Counted from the first letter of the stretch, positions 1 through 16,093 are shown. The stretch is DNA of 64,000 nucleotides from Ceratotherium simum simum (GCF_000283155.1 NW_004454207.1:7833778-7897777); one strand, 5' to 3'. Notes: generated by a model not told the origin, from the sequence alone. A program made the numbers and translations.

Positions 1-1764
<1,764 letters not shown>

Positions 1765-2550
1765 TAGCACCCACCAGGGCCCTCTCTCCTCTCCCCCTCA
1801 CTACACCTCCAGGCCGCGCCCCCCACTACATTTCGCTGCCCTGACTGCCATCAGACCAGCGTCATTCTTGCGTGTGCGGTTGCCTACCAACGCTTCTCCC
1901 TGCCTCCGGTCCTGCTGTCTTAGTTCAGGCCCTCGTGGTTTCTGACTTGGGTTCTTTGAGTAGCCTGCCAACTGGTCTGCCTATCTCCAAGGTTGCCATC
2001 AAAACAGTCCATGGAATAATTCTTCTGAAGCTGTGTTCTGACCCCACCACTCATTCATTCAGTTAAGTCATAAAATATTTATTGACGTCACCTGTCTGCC
2101 TGACACTGTCCTAGCTTAGAACATGTCAGTGAACGAGACAGCCAATGGTCTCCACCCTCATGGAGCTCACGTTCTCATGAGGAAAGAGCAACACTAAATG
2201 TAATAATTATATAGAGCAGTAAAAGATAATAAATGCTACAGGGACAAAAATAGAGCAAGGCAACCCATTGCCCCTACCACGCTGCCCCCCCGCCTCCCCA
2301 GTCCTCTCTCTCACCTGCTGAGAGTCCTCTCGTGGCTTCCCACTGGCATCAGGACAAAATCTGAATTCCCTAAGATGCCATTTCAGGCTTTCCGTGCCCT
2401 GGCCCTTGCCATCCTCTCCAGCTGCTCTGCCTCCTCTCTGGTGCCCAGCCTGTGGGACTCACACCCATGCCATGCTCTTCTCTGGCCTGAAACATACTCC
2501 TCGCCCTCCTTGGTAGCTTGTTTCTGTTCTTTTAAGATTCTACTTTGAGG

Positions 2551-2749
2551 GCCGGCCCTGTGGCTTGGTGGTTAAGTGCGCGCGCTGCAATGCTGGTGGC
2601 CCGGGTTCGGATCCCGGGTGCGCATTGAGGCACCACTTCTCCGTCCATCCTGAGGCCGAGTCCCACATACAGCAACTAGAAGGATGTGCAGCTATGGCAT
2701 ACAACTATCTACTGGGGCTTTGGGGGGAAAAAATAAAATAAATAAAATC
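2551..2749 (+). mobile_element. ERE-type SINE with perfect 20-bp target duplication
   Basis: The tRNA-derived head begins gccggccctgtggcttggtgg and carries the ggttcggatcccggg B-box-like motif. It continues through cacatacagcaactagaaggatgt to an A-rich tail of aaataaa repeats. The flanks 2531-2550 and 2750-2769 are identical over 20 bp (tttaagattctactttgagg), so the insertion is recent relative to the L2 it entered. Confidence 0.95.
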
Positions 2750-3000
2750 TTTAAGATTCTACTTTGAGGTCCTCTGCAATGTGATGTCTTCCCTGCCCAC
2801 CCAGACGAAGTGAAGTGTTTCCTCCTCTGTTCCACCCATGGTTCCTTGTCTAGGCCTCTAACATGACACAGACCACATGGCACTGATTCTTTGCGTTTCT
2901 CACGAGATTGCAAGGCCCTCAAAGACATTGAGTTCTCTTTATTTTTTCCTCTTTTACTCTCATCGACTAGCACACTGCCTAGCAGTTTCATAAATATTTG

Positions 3001-3315
3001 TTTGTTTGTTTGTTTATTTTTGTGAGGAAGATCAACCCTGAGCTAACATCCATGCCAATCCTCCTCTTTTTGCTGAGGAAGACTGGCCCTGAGCTAACAT
3101 CTAATGCCGATCCTCCTCCTTTTTTTTCCCTTTTTCTCCCCAAAGCCCCAGTAGATAGTTGTACGTCGTAGTTGCACATCCTGCTAGTTGCTGTATGTGG
3201 GACACCGCCTCAGCATGGCCCAACAAGCGGTGCGTCGGTGCGCGCCCGGGATCCGAACCTGGGCCGCCAGTAGTGGAGTGCGCGCACTTAACCACTGAGC
3301 CACAGGGCCGGCCCC
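3001..3315 (-). mobile_element. ERE-type SINE, long form, minus strand
   Basis: Read on the minus strand this starts ggggccggccctgtggctcagtgg and runs through the tRNA-like head to a tail containing two copies of the gatgttagctcaggg..cttcctca module. It then ends in an aaacaaacaaac tail (3001-3015 on plus). The flank aatatttgtt occurs on both sides (2993-3002 and 3316-3325). Confidence 0.92.
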
Positions 3316-5052
3316 AATATTTGTTGACTGAATAAAAGAAAATCTTCAGGTGTACTTGCACAACCTTATAAATGTACTTCAATGTTTAATAGAGAACTAA
3401 AACAGATGCTTCGAGGGCTGTGTGGATTTAGGAGACATTGACAGAGAAAGGCATCTCCTTTGAGGAGCTATGCAGTGATAAAGTGAGAGCCCCCGGGAAG
3501 CCCCAGCCACTAGTAGGTAGACTGACACCAAGCCCATCGAGGTGGGGGCAATGTCCTAGCTCCAGGAGGCACAGCTTCTCAAAGCCTTCAAGAGTCACTA
3601 CGACCTTCTAGAGACACCCATGCCCACATTGCCTGGCTTCTGACTATTCTGTTGATTAGGGAGGACAGCTGGAAAGAGGCAGGAATTGGGAGGGAACGTG
3701 GACAACTGCTTGGTCATTTTAATTAGGAACCTGAGCTAAATACATTTATTTAGGACTAAATGTATATTGAATGATGAGGCTACTCTGTTCCCTCCCAGCC
3801 CCACCTTTGAAAAAAGCATAAGGCATCCAGTATGCCTTTTAATGCATTTATTTATTTTTTTTTCTGATGCCATGGTTACTTTAGAATTCTATGGAACTAA
3901 AATTTTAATTCAGATTAAAGTTAATTAAAACAAAATATTGTAGTTTATATGAGCAAAAGCCTTTTCTTCTATTACTGTAAGTTTTACTTCCAAAATGGAC
4001 CATACACGTTATTTCTATAGATGTCTGGAGAATATACTTGAATATAAAATGTTAGCAAAGTTTTAAATTAATTAATCAATTAGTCTTTGACCTCTGGAAA
4101 CACCATTTTATTTTGATTGCAAGTGAATTAAATTGGTTAATATCAGTAAAGCCCCTCAGTGGTCTTCCTCATAATCCACTTCAGGGTTTGGCAGGTAGAA
4201 CATTTTTATTTTAGGAAGTCTAGAAATAGGAAAAAATTTAGGTGAAACATCTGGAGACTAAATCTTGATTTGGTGATATCATTGAAATGGCAGATGTTTC
4301 CATAATACTTCCCGTTTCCAGTCCTACTGGTCAAGGGTCAAGTGAAATGGTGTCATTTATCTTGGTATACAGCCTGTAGATTCCTTTTGTGATGAAATTT
4401 GCAGTATATTTTGATTTATGACCAAGCTTACAAATTGACAGAAAAAGGTAATAACCACCCCTCCTCCCTCCCCAAAAAAGGCAGAAAAGTGTTTAGTCAC
4501 ATACATTGTGGTTTGTCTTTCTGTTCATTCTTGGATTGAGAACCTAGAGAAAAATAGTATTTTTATGCAAATAAATTTCTTTGGAATTTAGTTTAAAAAA
4601 ATATAAAATTGATGCTGCCTCCCAAGTGTCAAGGATTAAATTGTAGTTTGTATATTCCAGCACACATATTATTAGGAATCACTTCAGACTAAGAATGGAT
4701 TTTGCATAGTTGGGTCTGTGATGTAAGAAAGCCTCAACTTCAAAGAATGTCAAAACAGTGGCAGGGGGTAGGGGGTGCTATCATGTTCATACTTGTAAAT
4801 ATCCTACAGGGTTCTTCAGTTTATCAGCTGGCAGGTCAGTTTATGTTTTGAATCCATAATTACCCAGGTGTTAACTGACCCTTGCAAGTTACTGTTGTGA
4901 GCAGTAGAGGGAGGGAGAATGTTCCCTGGAATGCCTCCACCCTCAGAAACCACAAAAGTTATATGAAGGGCAGATGAGGATTTTATCTGTTTGTTAATTT
5001 ATTTTATTTGTGTGAGAGAAAATGCAGTAGAATAACATGAGAACTGCTTTGA

Positions 5053-5217
<165 letters not shown>

Positions 5218-6379
5218 TGAGTATTTTGGTTTGTTTTTTTTCCTAATCATAGATTTGAGATTTCAAAGAAATTTTGCATAAACTTTTTAGCTTTCTTTCT
5301 CCTGCTAGGCCTTTCTTTCTTGAGAGAGATTGTTTGATGAGGAAAATGTGATTTGTCGTTCTTTGTAGTGGTCTCTTTCAAGTTCAGCATTTATATTAAA
5401 TATCATGTAAAAGAAAAAAAATCTCCCGGGTCAGCAAATACCTCCTCAGTCTTCCATTGCGTTCTCCTGATGTGATGGATGTCTTCTGCTGTCTCCTCTC
5501 TTGTTGCTCTTGAATCACGTAGCAGACACTTGGGTTAGCACTTTGTTTGCACTGCTCACTCAGTCCTCACAATCAGCCTTTGAAGTAGGGGTGGCTCAAT
5601 TCTACAGGTGAGGACACTACAGCTTAGAAAAGGTAAGGAGCTTACCTGGTGCTGGACAGTCAGTAACAGGGTGGAGGGAGCCAGGATCTAGACCTAGACA
5701 GGCTTTGACTTCAAAGCTCGTGTCTTTCCCCTCTATGCCGCCTGACTTTCATTCAGGGTGAAAAGAGAGAAATAAGGATACAACCCTGTATGTTACCACA
5801 AAAGCATAATGGTAGTCAGAGGTTAAAATGAGGCACCAACTTTGTTTATGCTTTTCTCTTTTTGTGTCATATGTAATAAAAATTTAGGGAGAGAATTATA
5901 ACATGTATCAAGTCTCATTAGCAGATCTATCTGGAGAGTAAGGACTTTTTTTTTTTTTTTAATAATAATGTAGACTTTATATTCTCAGCTGCCCACAAAG
6001 ACTGCCCAGAATCTAGGTGTGAGGGGCATTTATGTGTACTTCACAGAACTACTAAGTTCTTCACCAAGAGAATAAAATGGCATATCTCTGTAACACACCG
6101 AATTTAGAATTAGATCAGTCTGTCAGAGATTCCATCTCTTGTTTGTTGCCAGAAGTCACAGAAGGGCCTAGGTCGGTACTCTTAACACTATATGGTTTCA
6201 CAGTTTGGACCCTGTTGGCAGGGTTGTATCGAGGTTTCAATGTTACTGTGCCCTATGGTGAAAATAGCTTAATTATTTTAAAAATAATAATAAAAACGAT
6301 GTTTTTTAAAGCTGTAAATACTTTTTGTTTTATAAGCACACTTTACATCCATTGCCTTATTTATAAAATGAGAGTTTTA

Positions 6380-6600
6380 ACGTTAGTGACGAGGTTAGAC
6401 TCTGGAAATAGAATATCTTGATTAGTGTCACCTTCTGGCCATGTAACTTGAACCTCTCTGCCCCTTGGTTTCCTCATCTGTAAAAATAGGGCTAAGAATA
6501 GCACCTCCCTCCTAGGGTTGATGTGATCATTAAAGGAGGAAAACCATCAAAAGCACCTAGATCCGGCCTGGCGCCGTTGTGACTTGTTAACAGTAGCCAT
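6380..6600 (+). repeat. MIR SINE relic
   Basis: Contains the MIR core order: cctctctgccccttggtttcctcatctgtaaaa, then an agcacctccctcctagggttg segment and a degraded 3' end. It is old and diverged, with no recognisable target duplication. Confidence 0.75.
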
Positions 6601-9600
6601 TTGTATCGTTAACATACTCTGACTTCAGTATGACTCGTCAGGTGTCTCCCCTCCACTTACTTGGCTGATAAACTTTGGTGCATTCTTTCTCCCTGTGACT
6701 GTAGACAAGATCTCCTATACATTAACCTGAGAGCACACGTACAGCTTCTCTTAGTTACCAGCGTTGACAGTTTTCAAGTGTGGCTTTGACAAGCCCTGAG
6801 AATAGTGTCTAAATTGTGAGAATACAGAAGTACAGAAGGAATTGTTCTTCCTCCTGGTCATTGCATGAGGAAGTTGTGATGGTTTAAAAGAGCATCAGTT
6901 ACAGATTAACATAGTCCTGTGAAAATTAGGTGGGTCAGATCAAAACTGAATCCAAATATAGGATAGGTAGTGTTAACAACATATTGTTTCTGTCTTTTTG
7001 ATAATCAGTTTGAGTAGAACTTGTTTAGACCTGGATATGTATAGACACCTGAAAACAGTTGTTGTAAAAATTGAGATGTTGAACTTTACACAAATCTTCA
7101 AGTCATCCTTACTCTGATATTGCTGTTTTGAGGCTTGAGAGAGTTCCAGAATTGCCAGTGATGAATTGGCTCTATTCTTTTGTTCCCACTACCCCTCATG
7201 ATAATGCTGCTATGGTACTTTTCCTTCATGCATTACATCTAACTTAGTCTAAGTCATTCATTAAGCTTGATTTGTCTTGTTTTTTTTTTTTTCCTTGAAC
7301 AAGATTTCTCATTGGTTCACTATATTGTGTATGTTTGAGAGAAATGCAGTTTGATAACTGTTACAAACACACGAACGAGCCTTGCTATGGTAACAGCGAA
7401 TTGCTTTTCCTAAATTATTGCTTACCTAAGGGCAGTCTATTTCTCCTTGATAGTAGTACTTTACATTTCTTTTGGGAAGAGATTATTTATTTGTACAGTG
7501 TACACATTTCTTGCAATGGAAAAATCAAGCTACTATATCATATTTTAAAGAGATAAATAGATATTGTAGTATAACATCCAGAGTGGTGGTTCTGGCCATC
7601 TCAGCTATCCAGAATCCGGTTAAAAACTGGGAGATAAGCCAAAATATTGCAGAACAAGAGAAATAGAGTTAACGTGGTCAGATTCATCATCTTTACTAAC
7701 GGGAAAACACCTCCACCCTCCTTATGAACCTGTTTGTTCTACTTTTATGCACAGTTCTAGCAGTTGGCTCTGAGGTTGTCGGGCAAGAAATAATCCCAGG
7801 TAACAATACAGAGTGCAGAGGAGAAAGATCCCAAGCAATATTGTGGAGAGAAGAGGGTATTTTTGCCTTTTCTCAGGCCCCCCGTGGGAAAATCATTTCT
7901 AGCCTTTATGGTTTCATACATAGAATAGATATCCATGTAGAGTATATATTTATAAAATAGGCTGCTCTTTGCTTAAAAAGACAAAGTATATAAATATGTT
8001 TAGAAAGACTACTGTCAAAATTGGGTTAAAAATTGACACTTAAACAGTAAATCAAATTAATTAGAAATCCTAGTAGTTAAGTGAAGAATTGCTGTCACTC
8101 GTACAATCCCAGGCTTTTTCTTCTTGTAAAGTTATGAATATACTGGTATCCATTATTGCTTGCCGCCGTTAACTCACAAAATTATTCCCTAATTTTCTCT
8201 TCTCAGATAATTAGCTAACCACCCTAGCCACACTACCAGGGCAGGGAAAGTGTCACCCAGAAATGCCCCTCTCCTCTCCATCTCACCTTCACACTGCTCC
8301 CAGAGGGATTATACTGAAGCCCCGGAAGTCTGGCCCCCTGTTAAACCTGTGGGTCTCCCGCCTGGAGTCTGTAAGCAGCTTGAGGTCACACTCCTTATTG
8401 TATTTTTCTCCGTAGCTCCAACACCTAACACGGGGCCTGGCACATACAGAATACTCCGTAGATACTGGTTGACTTTGATTCAGTCAGTTTAATTCCTTCC
8501 CTTTTTAGATGTCTTTTGAATTCTTTCTTTCCTTTTGACCCCTTATGGAAATAGCTGTTGTGTTAGATAATATTTGAGTCCCAAGACTGTGCAGGAAGGA
8601 GACCGTTACCCCTGTTAGCCCCGTACCATCATTCTCGCCCCCTGCTGTTTTATCAGCCCTGGAAAATGTGCCAGGTGACTAGCTGGATGGTCCTTCTCAA
8701 AGCTCCTGTCCCTGAGATTTATGTGGTCACCCACTTGCCCTTCTTTTGCGCTGCCCCTCTTAGACCCACCTGTTGCCTATACAGTTAGCTCAGGTCAGCA
8801 TGCAGTTGCTGGCTGTACCAGGTAAAATCGCAGGGTCCAGAATTCACAAATGAGATAAATTATGGGGCTCGCTCTTACCCATTTGGCACAGTACCAGTTG
8901 TAAATGTCCAAGTCTCTCTCTTCATTCTCTGGTACAACACACAGCTTTTCAGATGCCTGTGTTCCAGGCAGCTTCTCTCCATCTCTCTGAGTCTCTCTCC
9001 CAGGCTTTTTCTCCCTTCTGTTTCTCTGTTAATTCTGTGTGTGTGTATGTTTCAGTGTAGCTTCTCCCTCTCTCTCTCCCACTTGCACTCTTTCTCTTTG
9101 TCTCTGACTTCCTTCTGTGTCTTTTGTGATGCATGCACACTCACACTTCACTCCTGTCATCCTCTAGTTCAAGGGTAATTTATTTCCTTGTTTGTCTTGG
9201 CCTCTGAGATCTTTCCCTACCTGGATCTTGGCCCCACTGCCTCTACTCCGCTTCAGTTTGAAGATGTTTTCCCCATCACTCCCCCTTCTCTGCCAGCTCT
9301 AGTTTATCCGGTGCCTCTGAAAAGACACTGCAGAGGGGCTTTGATTCCTCTTCCCTGTGTTTTGGGGACACAGGAACTGCAAACACTGGGCTTTTTGTCC
9401 TGCTCCGTCTCCTCTTTCCTTAGCCTGCCCCCATCCTTGTACTTTCATCTTATTGGATAGGGACTCTTCTTCCCACTCAAATCCTGCTCCTCCTAGGACT
9501 TAAGCCTTCGCTTACTCTCGCACCAGCATTAGTGTTCTTATAGTAACGCCCATTCCCATCCTGAGGTTGCAGTCATGATGAGCGTGTTCCTCAAAGATTT

Positions 9601-10126
9601 CCTGGGTCGGCAGAAAGCACTTTTACTACTGACCCTCGGCAGACCTTTGAGATTTTGTTGACTTTCATTCTGATTAGTAAAAACTTCTACCCGTTAATCT
9701 GAATACTCTGCTGTGCTTCTAGGTTATGTGCAGAACCCATTATGCCAAGATGTAAGCTGTATAATAAGCAAATAATTCTTTAACTTCCAGAAGTTACAGA
9801 ACATTAAAAATAGTGTGGCTGGTTGGATTAGATGATCGCTGAGGTTCCTGGGAACCCTCACATGACTGGATGCAGTGGCCTGGACTTGAGTTTAGAGCAG
9901 TCTGTGTTTAGGCCCTGTGCAATGGTTTCATCTCCTTAATCCCAAAAGTACTTGTAATAAGAAACTTGGACCGAATTCCCAGGGTCTAGGCCCACCCTGT
10001 CATTGGGATGCGAGTGTTTTCCCAACAGTACAACACTGCATTTAAAGAATTTTTAACTTCTCACTATTCCATTCTCACCCATTCCATCATGTCTGAAATT
10101 TGCTAGCTTTCAAAATTATAAATGCG

Positions 10127-10336
10127 GGGCAGGCCCCGTGGTTTAGTGGTTAAGTGCACGCGCTGGGCTGCTGGCGGCCCGGGTTCGGATCCCGGGTGCG
10201 CGCCGACGCACCGCTTGTCCAGCCACGCTGAGGCCGAGTCCCACATACAGCAACTAGAAGGATGTGTAGCTATGACATGCAGCTATCTGCTGGGGCTTTG
10301 GGGGAAAAATAAATAAATAAATAAAATTATTAAAAA
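10127..10336 (+). mobile_element. ERE-type SINE with 15-bp target duplication
   Basis: The tRNA-derived head (caggccccgtggtttagtgg, ggttcggatcccgggtg) is followed by the caactagaaggatgtgtag region and an aaataaataaa tail. The flanks 10112-10126 and 10337-10351 are identical (aaaattataaatgcg). Confidence 0.95.
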
Positions 10337-12074
10337 AAAATTATAAATGCGTCATTCTGAGTTCCAATGCTGGCTGTTTTATTGGTTGTGTTGTATTATA
10401 AAACTTTCACTTCAGAACTTGGAACTCTCTCAATGATGTTCAAAATTGCCAGTCTTAATGAGTTTCAGGAACACTTGGATCTACAGTACATGTTTTTACT
10501 TCCTTCAAGTTCTCGTTAACTTTTAGGCTGAGCACTTAAATGATTATTGCTCCTTCAAACAGTCATGGGTTTTACTTCCTGTTTTTTGTCTGTCCTCTCT
10601 CTCTCTAAATCTTTTCCCTTGTTCTCTTTGATCTTGAGTTCTTGATTTTTCAAATAAATTTTGTGTGGTTTGTAAAACCTTTTTATTATATCTGTAGTAT
10701 GTTTGTTGTTGAAATTAAAAAGAAACCATAAATCACCAATAATCCTGCTACTGAGAGATGATTGCTATTTAGATTTTATTCCTGCCTTTTTAAAAATGTG
10801 TGTATATGTACACATACATACCCTTTTTTATACAATTGGGCTCATATTATGTAGAAAGTTTTGAATCTTGCTGTTTTCACTTAGTATTGTAGTTTGAATA
10901 TTCCTTCATATCAGTGAAAATTATTTGAAAATGTGATGCAATTTTAATAGTTTTAGGGTGTTTTCTATCATGTGGCTCAATAATAGTTTATATAGATGTT
11001 TTCTGCCTTCACACAGATTTAATCAAGTAAAGGATGCTGCTTTGCTCATAGTTTCTTAGATGTTCTAGTAACTTCATCACTGTTGGGTATTCTAAAACCA
11101 TAAATATGAATGATTTTAGGGAAATCGTTTTACTCTTGATTTTAGGGAATAGCTAATAGAAGGAATCCAATCATTTGAGAAAATGGTTTTCCACAGTCAT
11201 TTAGATATTCAGATTTAAAATAGAGCCCACAGAAGGTGTCTTTTTCAAGAATAACACCAGTTGAGTTGCTTTTTAAAGACTGTAAATTAAATTAAGTAAT
11301 ACAGGGCCTCTGTTAACATACAAGTAGCCAACTTGTTGGGGCCAAGATATCTTGTCTATTGTCTTTTAATATCTCCTATTTGTATTAAAACACCTGGTGG
11401 TGTCAGTGGTATGAAGCTTAATGTCAGTATTTTCAGTTAGAAGTTTGTTTCCAGAAGAGTGCTTTGTATTAAAACATTCCTCCTGTCTACATTTTTTTCT
11501 TACCTTATCTATTTTTTTATTTAATTTTAATAAATAGGTATAAGATTTTTATAAAGGAATTTTCCTGTTTCAGGCTATTTTTGCTTTTATTTGTAATGTT
11601 TCTGTAGCAGCATTTTTTTTTTTTTTTTTAATGTTCAATATCATGGCAAGCCACTAATAATGAACTTGTTGAGCTGGTTTTAAAAAGGTGAATAGGAAAA
11701 TGAAGATATTGAAAATATTTCTGCTATTTCCCTCGGAGGGTTACAGAAAAGGCATCTTTTAAACCATGTGCTTTTCAGACTCGCTAATCCTGAGGTTTTC
11801 AACAGTGTGAAATGGTCCTACAGCACAGTTACAGATCATTTGTAATAATGCTCAAATTGCTAGTTGGAGTGAGCCTGTGCCAAAGGCTAATCATTAACCG
11901 TGGTTGATTCGATTCAGTTCCTCCTGTGCTTTTTAGAGGCTCTTTGCCTATGTGCTTGATTCTTCATGGTTATTTGAACCTGGTGTCATGCATTTTTAGT
12001 CTTCATTATATTTTTCATATAATGGCAGGAGAATGACTGAAAGATCAATATGATAAAAATGTCTTCTCATTTAG

Positions 12075-12174
12075 GAAAAGCCCTGAAAACATTAGTCATT
12101 CTGAACAACTCAAGGAAAAGGAAAAACAAGGTTTTTTCAGGTCAATGAAAAAGAAAAAGAAGAAATCTCAAACA
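12075..12174 (+). CDS. CDKL5: CDKL5 exon 16, carries the second nuclear localisation signal
   Basis: This 100-bp exon supplies g to complete Trp and then encodes [19 protein letters not shown] through SQT. Six consecutive lysines (codons 12148-12165, inside [10 protein letters not shown]) correspond to the C-terminal nuclear localisation signal reported at human residues 784-789. The donor gtaagt at 12175 is a strong consensus, and the exon ends in phase 0. That phase lets the downstream 123-bp exon be included or skipped without a frame change. Length equals human c.2277-2376. Confidence 0.95.
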
Positions 12175-15100
12175 GTAAGTAGATGGCCAATTTCTATAGA
12201 CAATGGCATACGAGTCTGCATTAGTCTGTGGGTACTTTACACTTTGTACATGGCAAAGTGAATTGTTTTCTTGTTGAGACTTGACATGCGTACACTGTGT
12301 ATGTTTTTTTCTTAAATTCTCTATAACTATCCTCCTGTCACAGAGCCTTTTCTAGATTCAACAGAATCTCCAGGAATAGAAGAAATTTAATTTGGATGAG
12401 AGAGAACACTTTAAGCATCTCTCAATAAACGTCTTATCCATGTGGATTTATATTCATGCAAAAACTATGAAGCTGCAGGATTTATTTCTCTCTGGGGGTT
12501 AAAGATATGCAAAAACTTAGGAAATGGTTTTGGTTTATGTTTAAATCTTGAAATTCATAACTAGCCATCATTTATTATTCTCCCCTGGCTGGTTATCCAA
12601 TTCCCATGTTGACAAGTGCATTTCTGGGCTGCACAGTCATAGAGAAGAGATAGTATTTGACATTTCAGGGCTTGCTTTAGTAGGAAGACATGTTTGTCCC
12701 GTGATTGAACTGTGAAATGGAATGAGTCTTATCTCCTGGGAGCCCTCCGCCTGAATCAGGGCTGGCTCCGTAGAACCATGCCCATCACATCACTTGAACC
12801 ACCCAAGCAAGGATTCTGCTGGTTAGTGACATGAGAAAACGTGGGGAAGCCGGGCCGCCAGGCCAGCAGGAGCTTCTTCACCCATGTGAGGCCTGCTTCC
12901 CCCTTTGCTTTGTGGCACCTTCAAGACTAGACAAGGTTGAGTCAGCCATTTTAAATGATTTTGTTTCTAGTTTTATTTCATACATGATTGACTCTCATTT
13001 GTTTAAAAAGGAAAAAGCCATAATCAAAATGGCCTGCTCGGATGGACTTCATTGATTTCATCTGTAAGATGGGTAGATTAGACTCAGTGTTTCTGAAGTC
13101 CATTCTATTATGAAAATTCTAGGATTTTGACTCAATGGTAAGTAAAGATGAGATAGATGATAGTTGCAAAGAATATAATACCTAAAGTAAGAATTTTTAT
13201 CTCACAGATGTTCTAGAAGTATTAATAAAGACCTTACTAGATTACCTTTCTAGATTATTCTTTCACTTGCTTGTTTGTTAAATTTATGTGTTTCATTATA
13301 AAATATGAGCTCATTATAGAAAAATTGAGGAAAAAAATGATCATTTCTAATCTTACCACCCTATCACAACTAGTAGTAGGATTATGGTGTATTTCCTCCT
13401 AGCTTTTTAGCCTGTGCATATGTTTGGGAAAGAAGGTGGTTATTTAGTTTGGTTTAAATAATAGTGATCATTCTAGTACAATTTTGTATTCTGGCTTTTA
13501 ATAGTAGTTCTGTCTCTCTATCACACATACACCCATACACACAATATGTATGTTACTACATAAATTTTATCATCTTCATTTTAATGGCTGCATAATATTC
13601 CTGAAATGTTCATTAAAAAAACAACTGCCTGTATCTCTAACTGAAACTCACTTAAAGCAGGATATCAAATCAAAATGCCACTCAATCAAATATTACTACA
13701 TTTGTTATTTAGACTGGATGAACAAAATAGACCTGATTTAAAGTAGAGAAGCTTAGGGGCAGCTGGGTGGCGTAGTGGTTGGGTTCTCGCATTCCACTTC
13801 GGCGGCCCAGGGTTCGCTGATTCAGATCCTTGGCGCAGACCTACTCACCACTCATCAAGCCATGCTGAGGTGGTGCCCCACATAGAAGAGCTATAACTCT
13901 ACAACTGTGGCACACAACTATGTACTGGGGCTTTGGGGAGAAAAAAGAAAGAGGAAGATTGGCAACAGATGTTAGCTCAGGGCCAATCTTCCTCCAAAAA
14001 AATTAATTCATTAAAAATAATAAAGTAGAGAAGCTTAAAATATTTAACGTGCTAATCAAATAAACATTTTATCATTGTCTATAGAACATAGTTCTCCATC
14101 ATGAACATTAAATTAGACCGCCTCCTCCTAACTGCTATTATTTTGATTTTGAGGTTTTTGTTTTTGTTTTGAACCTCAGGCCTGTAGCCACTGTGGGCTG
14201 ATTAAGTGGAAGAAAGTAGCAAGAACCAAGGGAGTGAAGGTGTTGTGTGCATAGATTTAGCTTTTGCTGTCTGTCTGCCTTAGACCCATGTTAGACCTCA
14301 CGCCCCTGGCTCGCTCTGGCCTGAGTCGAGTATATACATGTTGACTGACTCTATTTTTCAGGATCAAGTTCAAATTTTAGATGTTTAAATAGTATAGATT
14401 GGAGTAAATAAGAAAATTACTATTCTCTAACATCCTCTCCACTTGAACTTACTCTTTTTTAGGTTTTCACAAGTTTCATTTTTGATATGTAAAGTAACTG
14501 CCAAAATATCTCTGCACAGGCCACAATGACTTAAGCCTTCCAAACCAAAAGTTGTTTATATCTCTGCATTTTTTAATTAAAGGAAAAAAAAAATCTTTAA
14601 AGGACTTTGGTATCTAGAGTAAGGTTTCCAAAGAGCACTCAGTATATCCTGCCAGACCTCAGGCTCTTAAGCCTGACATTGTGTTAACTCTGTCTACTTC
14701 GAATAAGCATTCAAACAGAAGTAAAGTTAGCTTTTTTTCACTCTCTAGAACTCAGCAAAAGAAAACTAGGTAAACGAGGTTTGAAAGATTTAAAGCGTTG
14801 CGGCTTTTGCATGAGATTCAACGAAGTGGAAATCTGACGCCCAGCGCACATAGAGAAGCAGGACATTTTAAAGCCTCCGAGGGTCCTAAATCTAGTTTAA
14901 CTCCTTTATTTCACTGCTGTAGGAACTGCCCAGGCAAGTTGTGACCTACCTGAAGTCGCACAATCAGTTGGGTGAACTAGAGGTGGGTTCTCCTGAATAG
15001 CAGGCCCAGGCTCAGTCCGTGCCACAGGCCCACTTGTGTGGAGAGCCTCCGGCTGCTTGTTTCTGGGCTCTCTTGTGACCTCTGTGCTGATGCAAGTTAA

Positions 15101-16093
15101 ACTCTGCCCTGAGATCCCTGTCATGGGAACAGGAAACTTTCTGGGCTGTTGTACTCAAATGTCTTCGTACACATACCCGTAAAAGATGATCTGAATCCCT
15201 CATATACATTCTAGTTCTGACAATTGAGATATCCAAAACAGGGAAAAGTGGTGCCAAAAAATAATTCTGTATTGTAAAGGTGCCTGCTTTGACTCAAGCA
15301 AATCTGGAAGCCGTCTTGGGAAATCTGGCTTCAGTTCCATATCCAGAGAGTTACGTAAGCCCTCAGAGCATATGGTGACTTTGCCAACTTGGTAATTGTA
15401 CCCTAGTTAGTATCTTAACTGGAATCATGCTTCAGTTTAAATATTGAACTTTCTGTTTCTTCACTTTGAAAACCCATATTCTGAATTGCGGCAGATATTT
15501 TCCACGTGGTGAATATTTCTAACAGTGTAGAACCAGGCTTCTTCCTCAATGGTAGAATCCTGCAACAGTGATACTCCTCTTCCAAGTGACGTTTTCTGGT
15601 TCAAGAGTTGACCATGTTCAAAAGGGTTTGCAGTATCTTTTTCTTTTTTTTTTCCTACTAGGCAGAATTATGGTAGATTATTTAGTTGCTGAAGTCCTCT
15701 CTAGCAATTAGGAAAAGATTGAAATTCATCAATAGCTCTTTAAACACATTCTTTATAATAATCATATTTCTGATAATAAATCCTTAAATGTTTTTTAAGC
15801 TTAATGTGAATAGATGTGTGTAGATCTCTAGGCATTCCTACTATAGGTATGGATCACGACCACATGTTCTTTATATACATGGAAGTTTGTGCGTGTCTTG
15901 AATTTACATTGTTGGCATCTTCATATCCAGGTGAGAAATGACACAGAACCCCTCTAGATACACACACAGCACAGATTCTTCCAGTGACTGTTAATATTTC
16001 ACAATTTGAGGGCTTCCAAGGGCTAGGAGTTTCATAAGAACACCTTTTTTTTTTTTTTTTTTGCAATTAGTTTATTTGTATCTTATGTTGCAG
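12175..16093 (+). other. CDKL5: CDKL5 intron between exon 16 and the alternative exon
   Basis: Contains an AT-rich LINE-like fragment (about 13270-13600) and an ERE SINE (13756-14021). The rest shows no recognisable gene. The open frames at 14906-15257 (minus) have no family resemblance. Confidence 0.6.
13756..14021 (+). mobile_element. ERE-type SINE, divergent subfamily, 16-bp target duplication
   Basis: The head is more diverged than the other copies (ggggcagctgggtggcgtagtgg). It ends with a single gatgttagctcagggcc..cttcctcc module before a poor A-rich tail. The flanks 13740-13755 and 14022-14037 are identical (aaagtagagaagctta). Confidence 0.9.

Larger units (their letters stand above)
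2260..3340 (+). repeat. LINE-2 relic split by two ERE SINEs
   Basis: The segments about 2290-2549, 2770-3000 and 3316-3340 read as one old L2 3' region. They carry typical stretches such as gtggcttcccactgg, ccatgctcttctctgg and, at the very end, atatttgttgactgaata. The copy is interrupted by a plus-strand SINE and then a minus-strand SINE. Assignment rests on remembered L2 consensus features, not an alignment. Confidence 0.65.

Noticed and set aside
2551..2630. tRNA-like head (A/B-box-like motifs) as a tRNA gene
   Set aside because: It is the 5' part of an ERE SINE with target duplications and cannot form the cloverleaf. The same applies to the nine other SINE copies.
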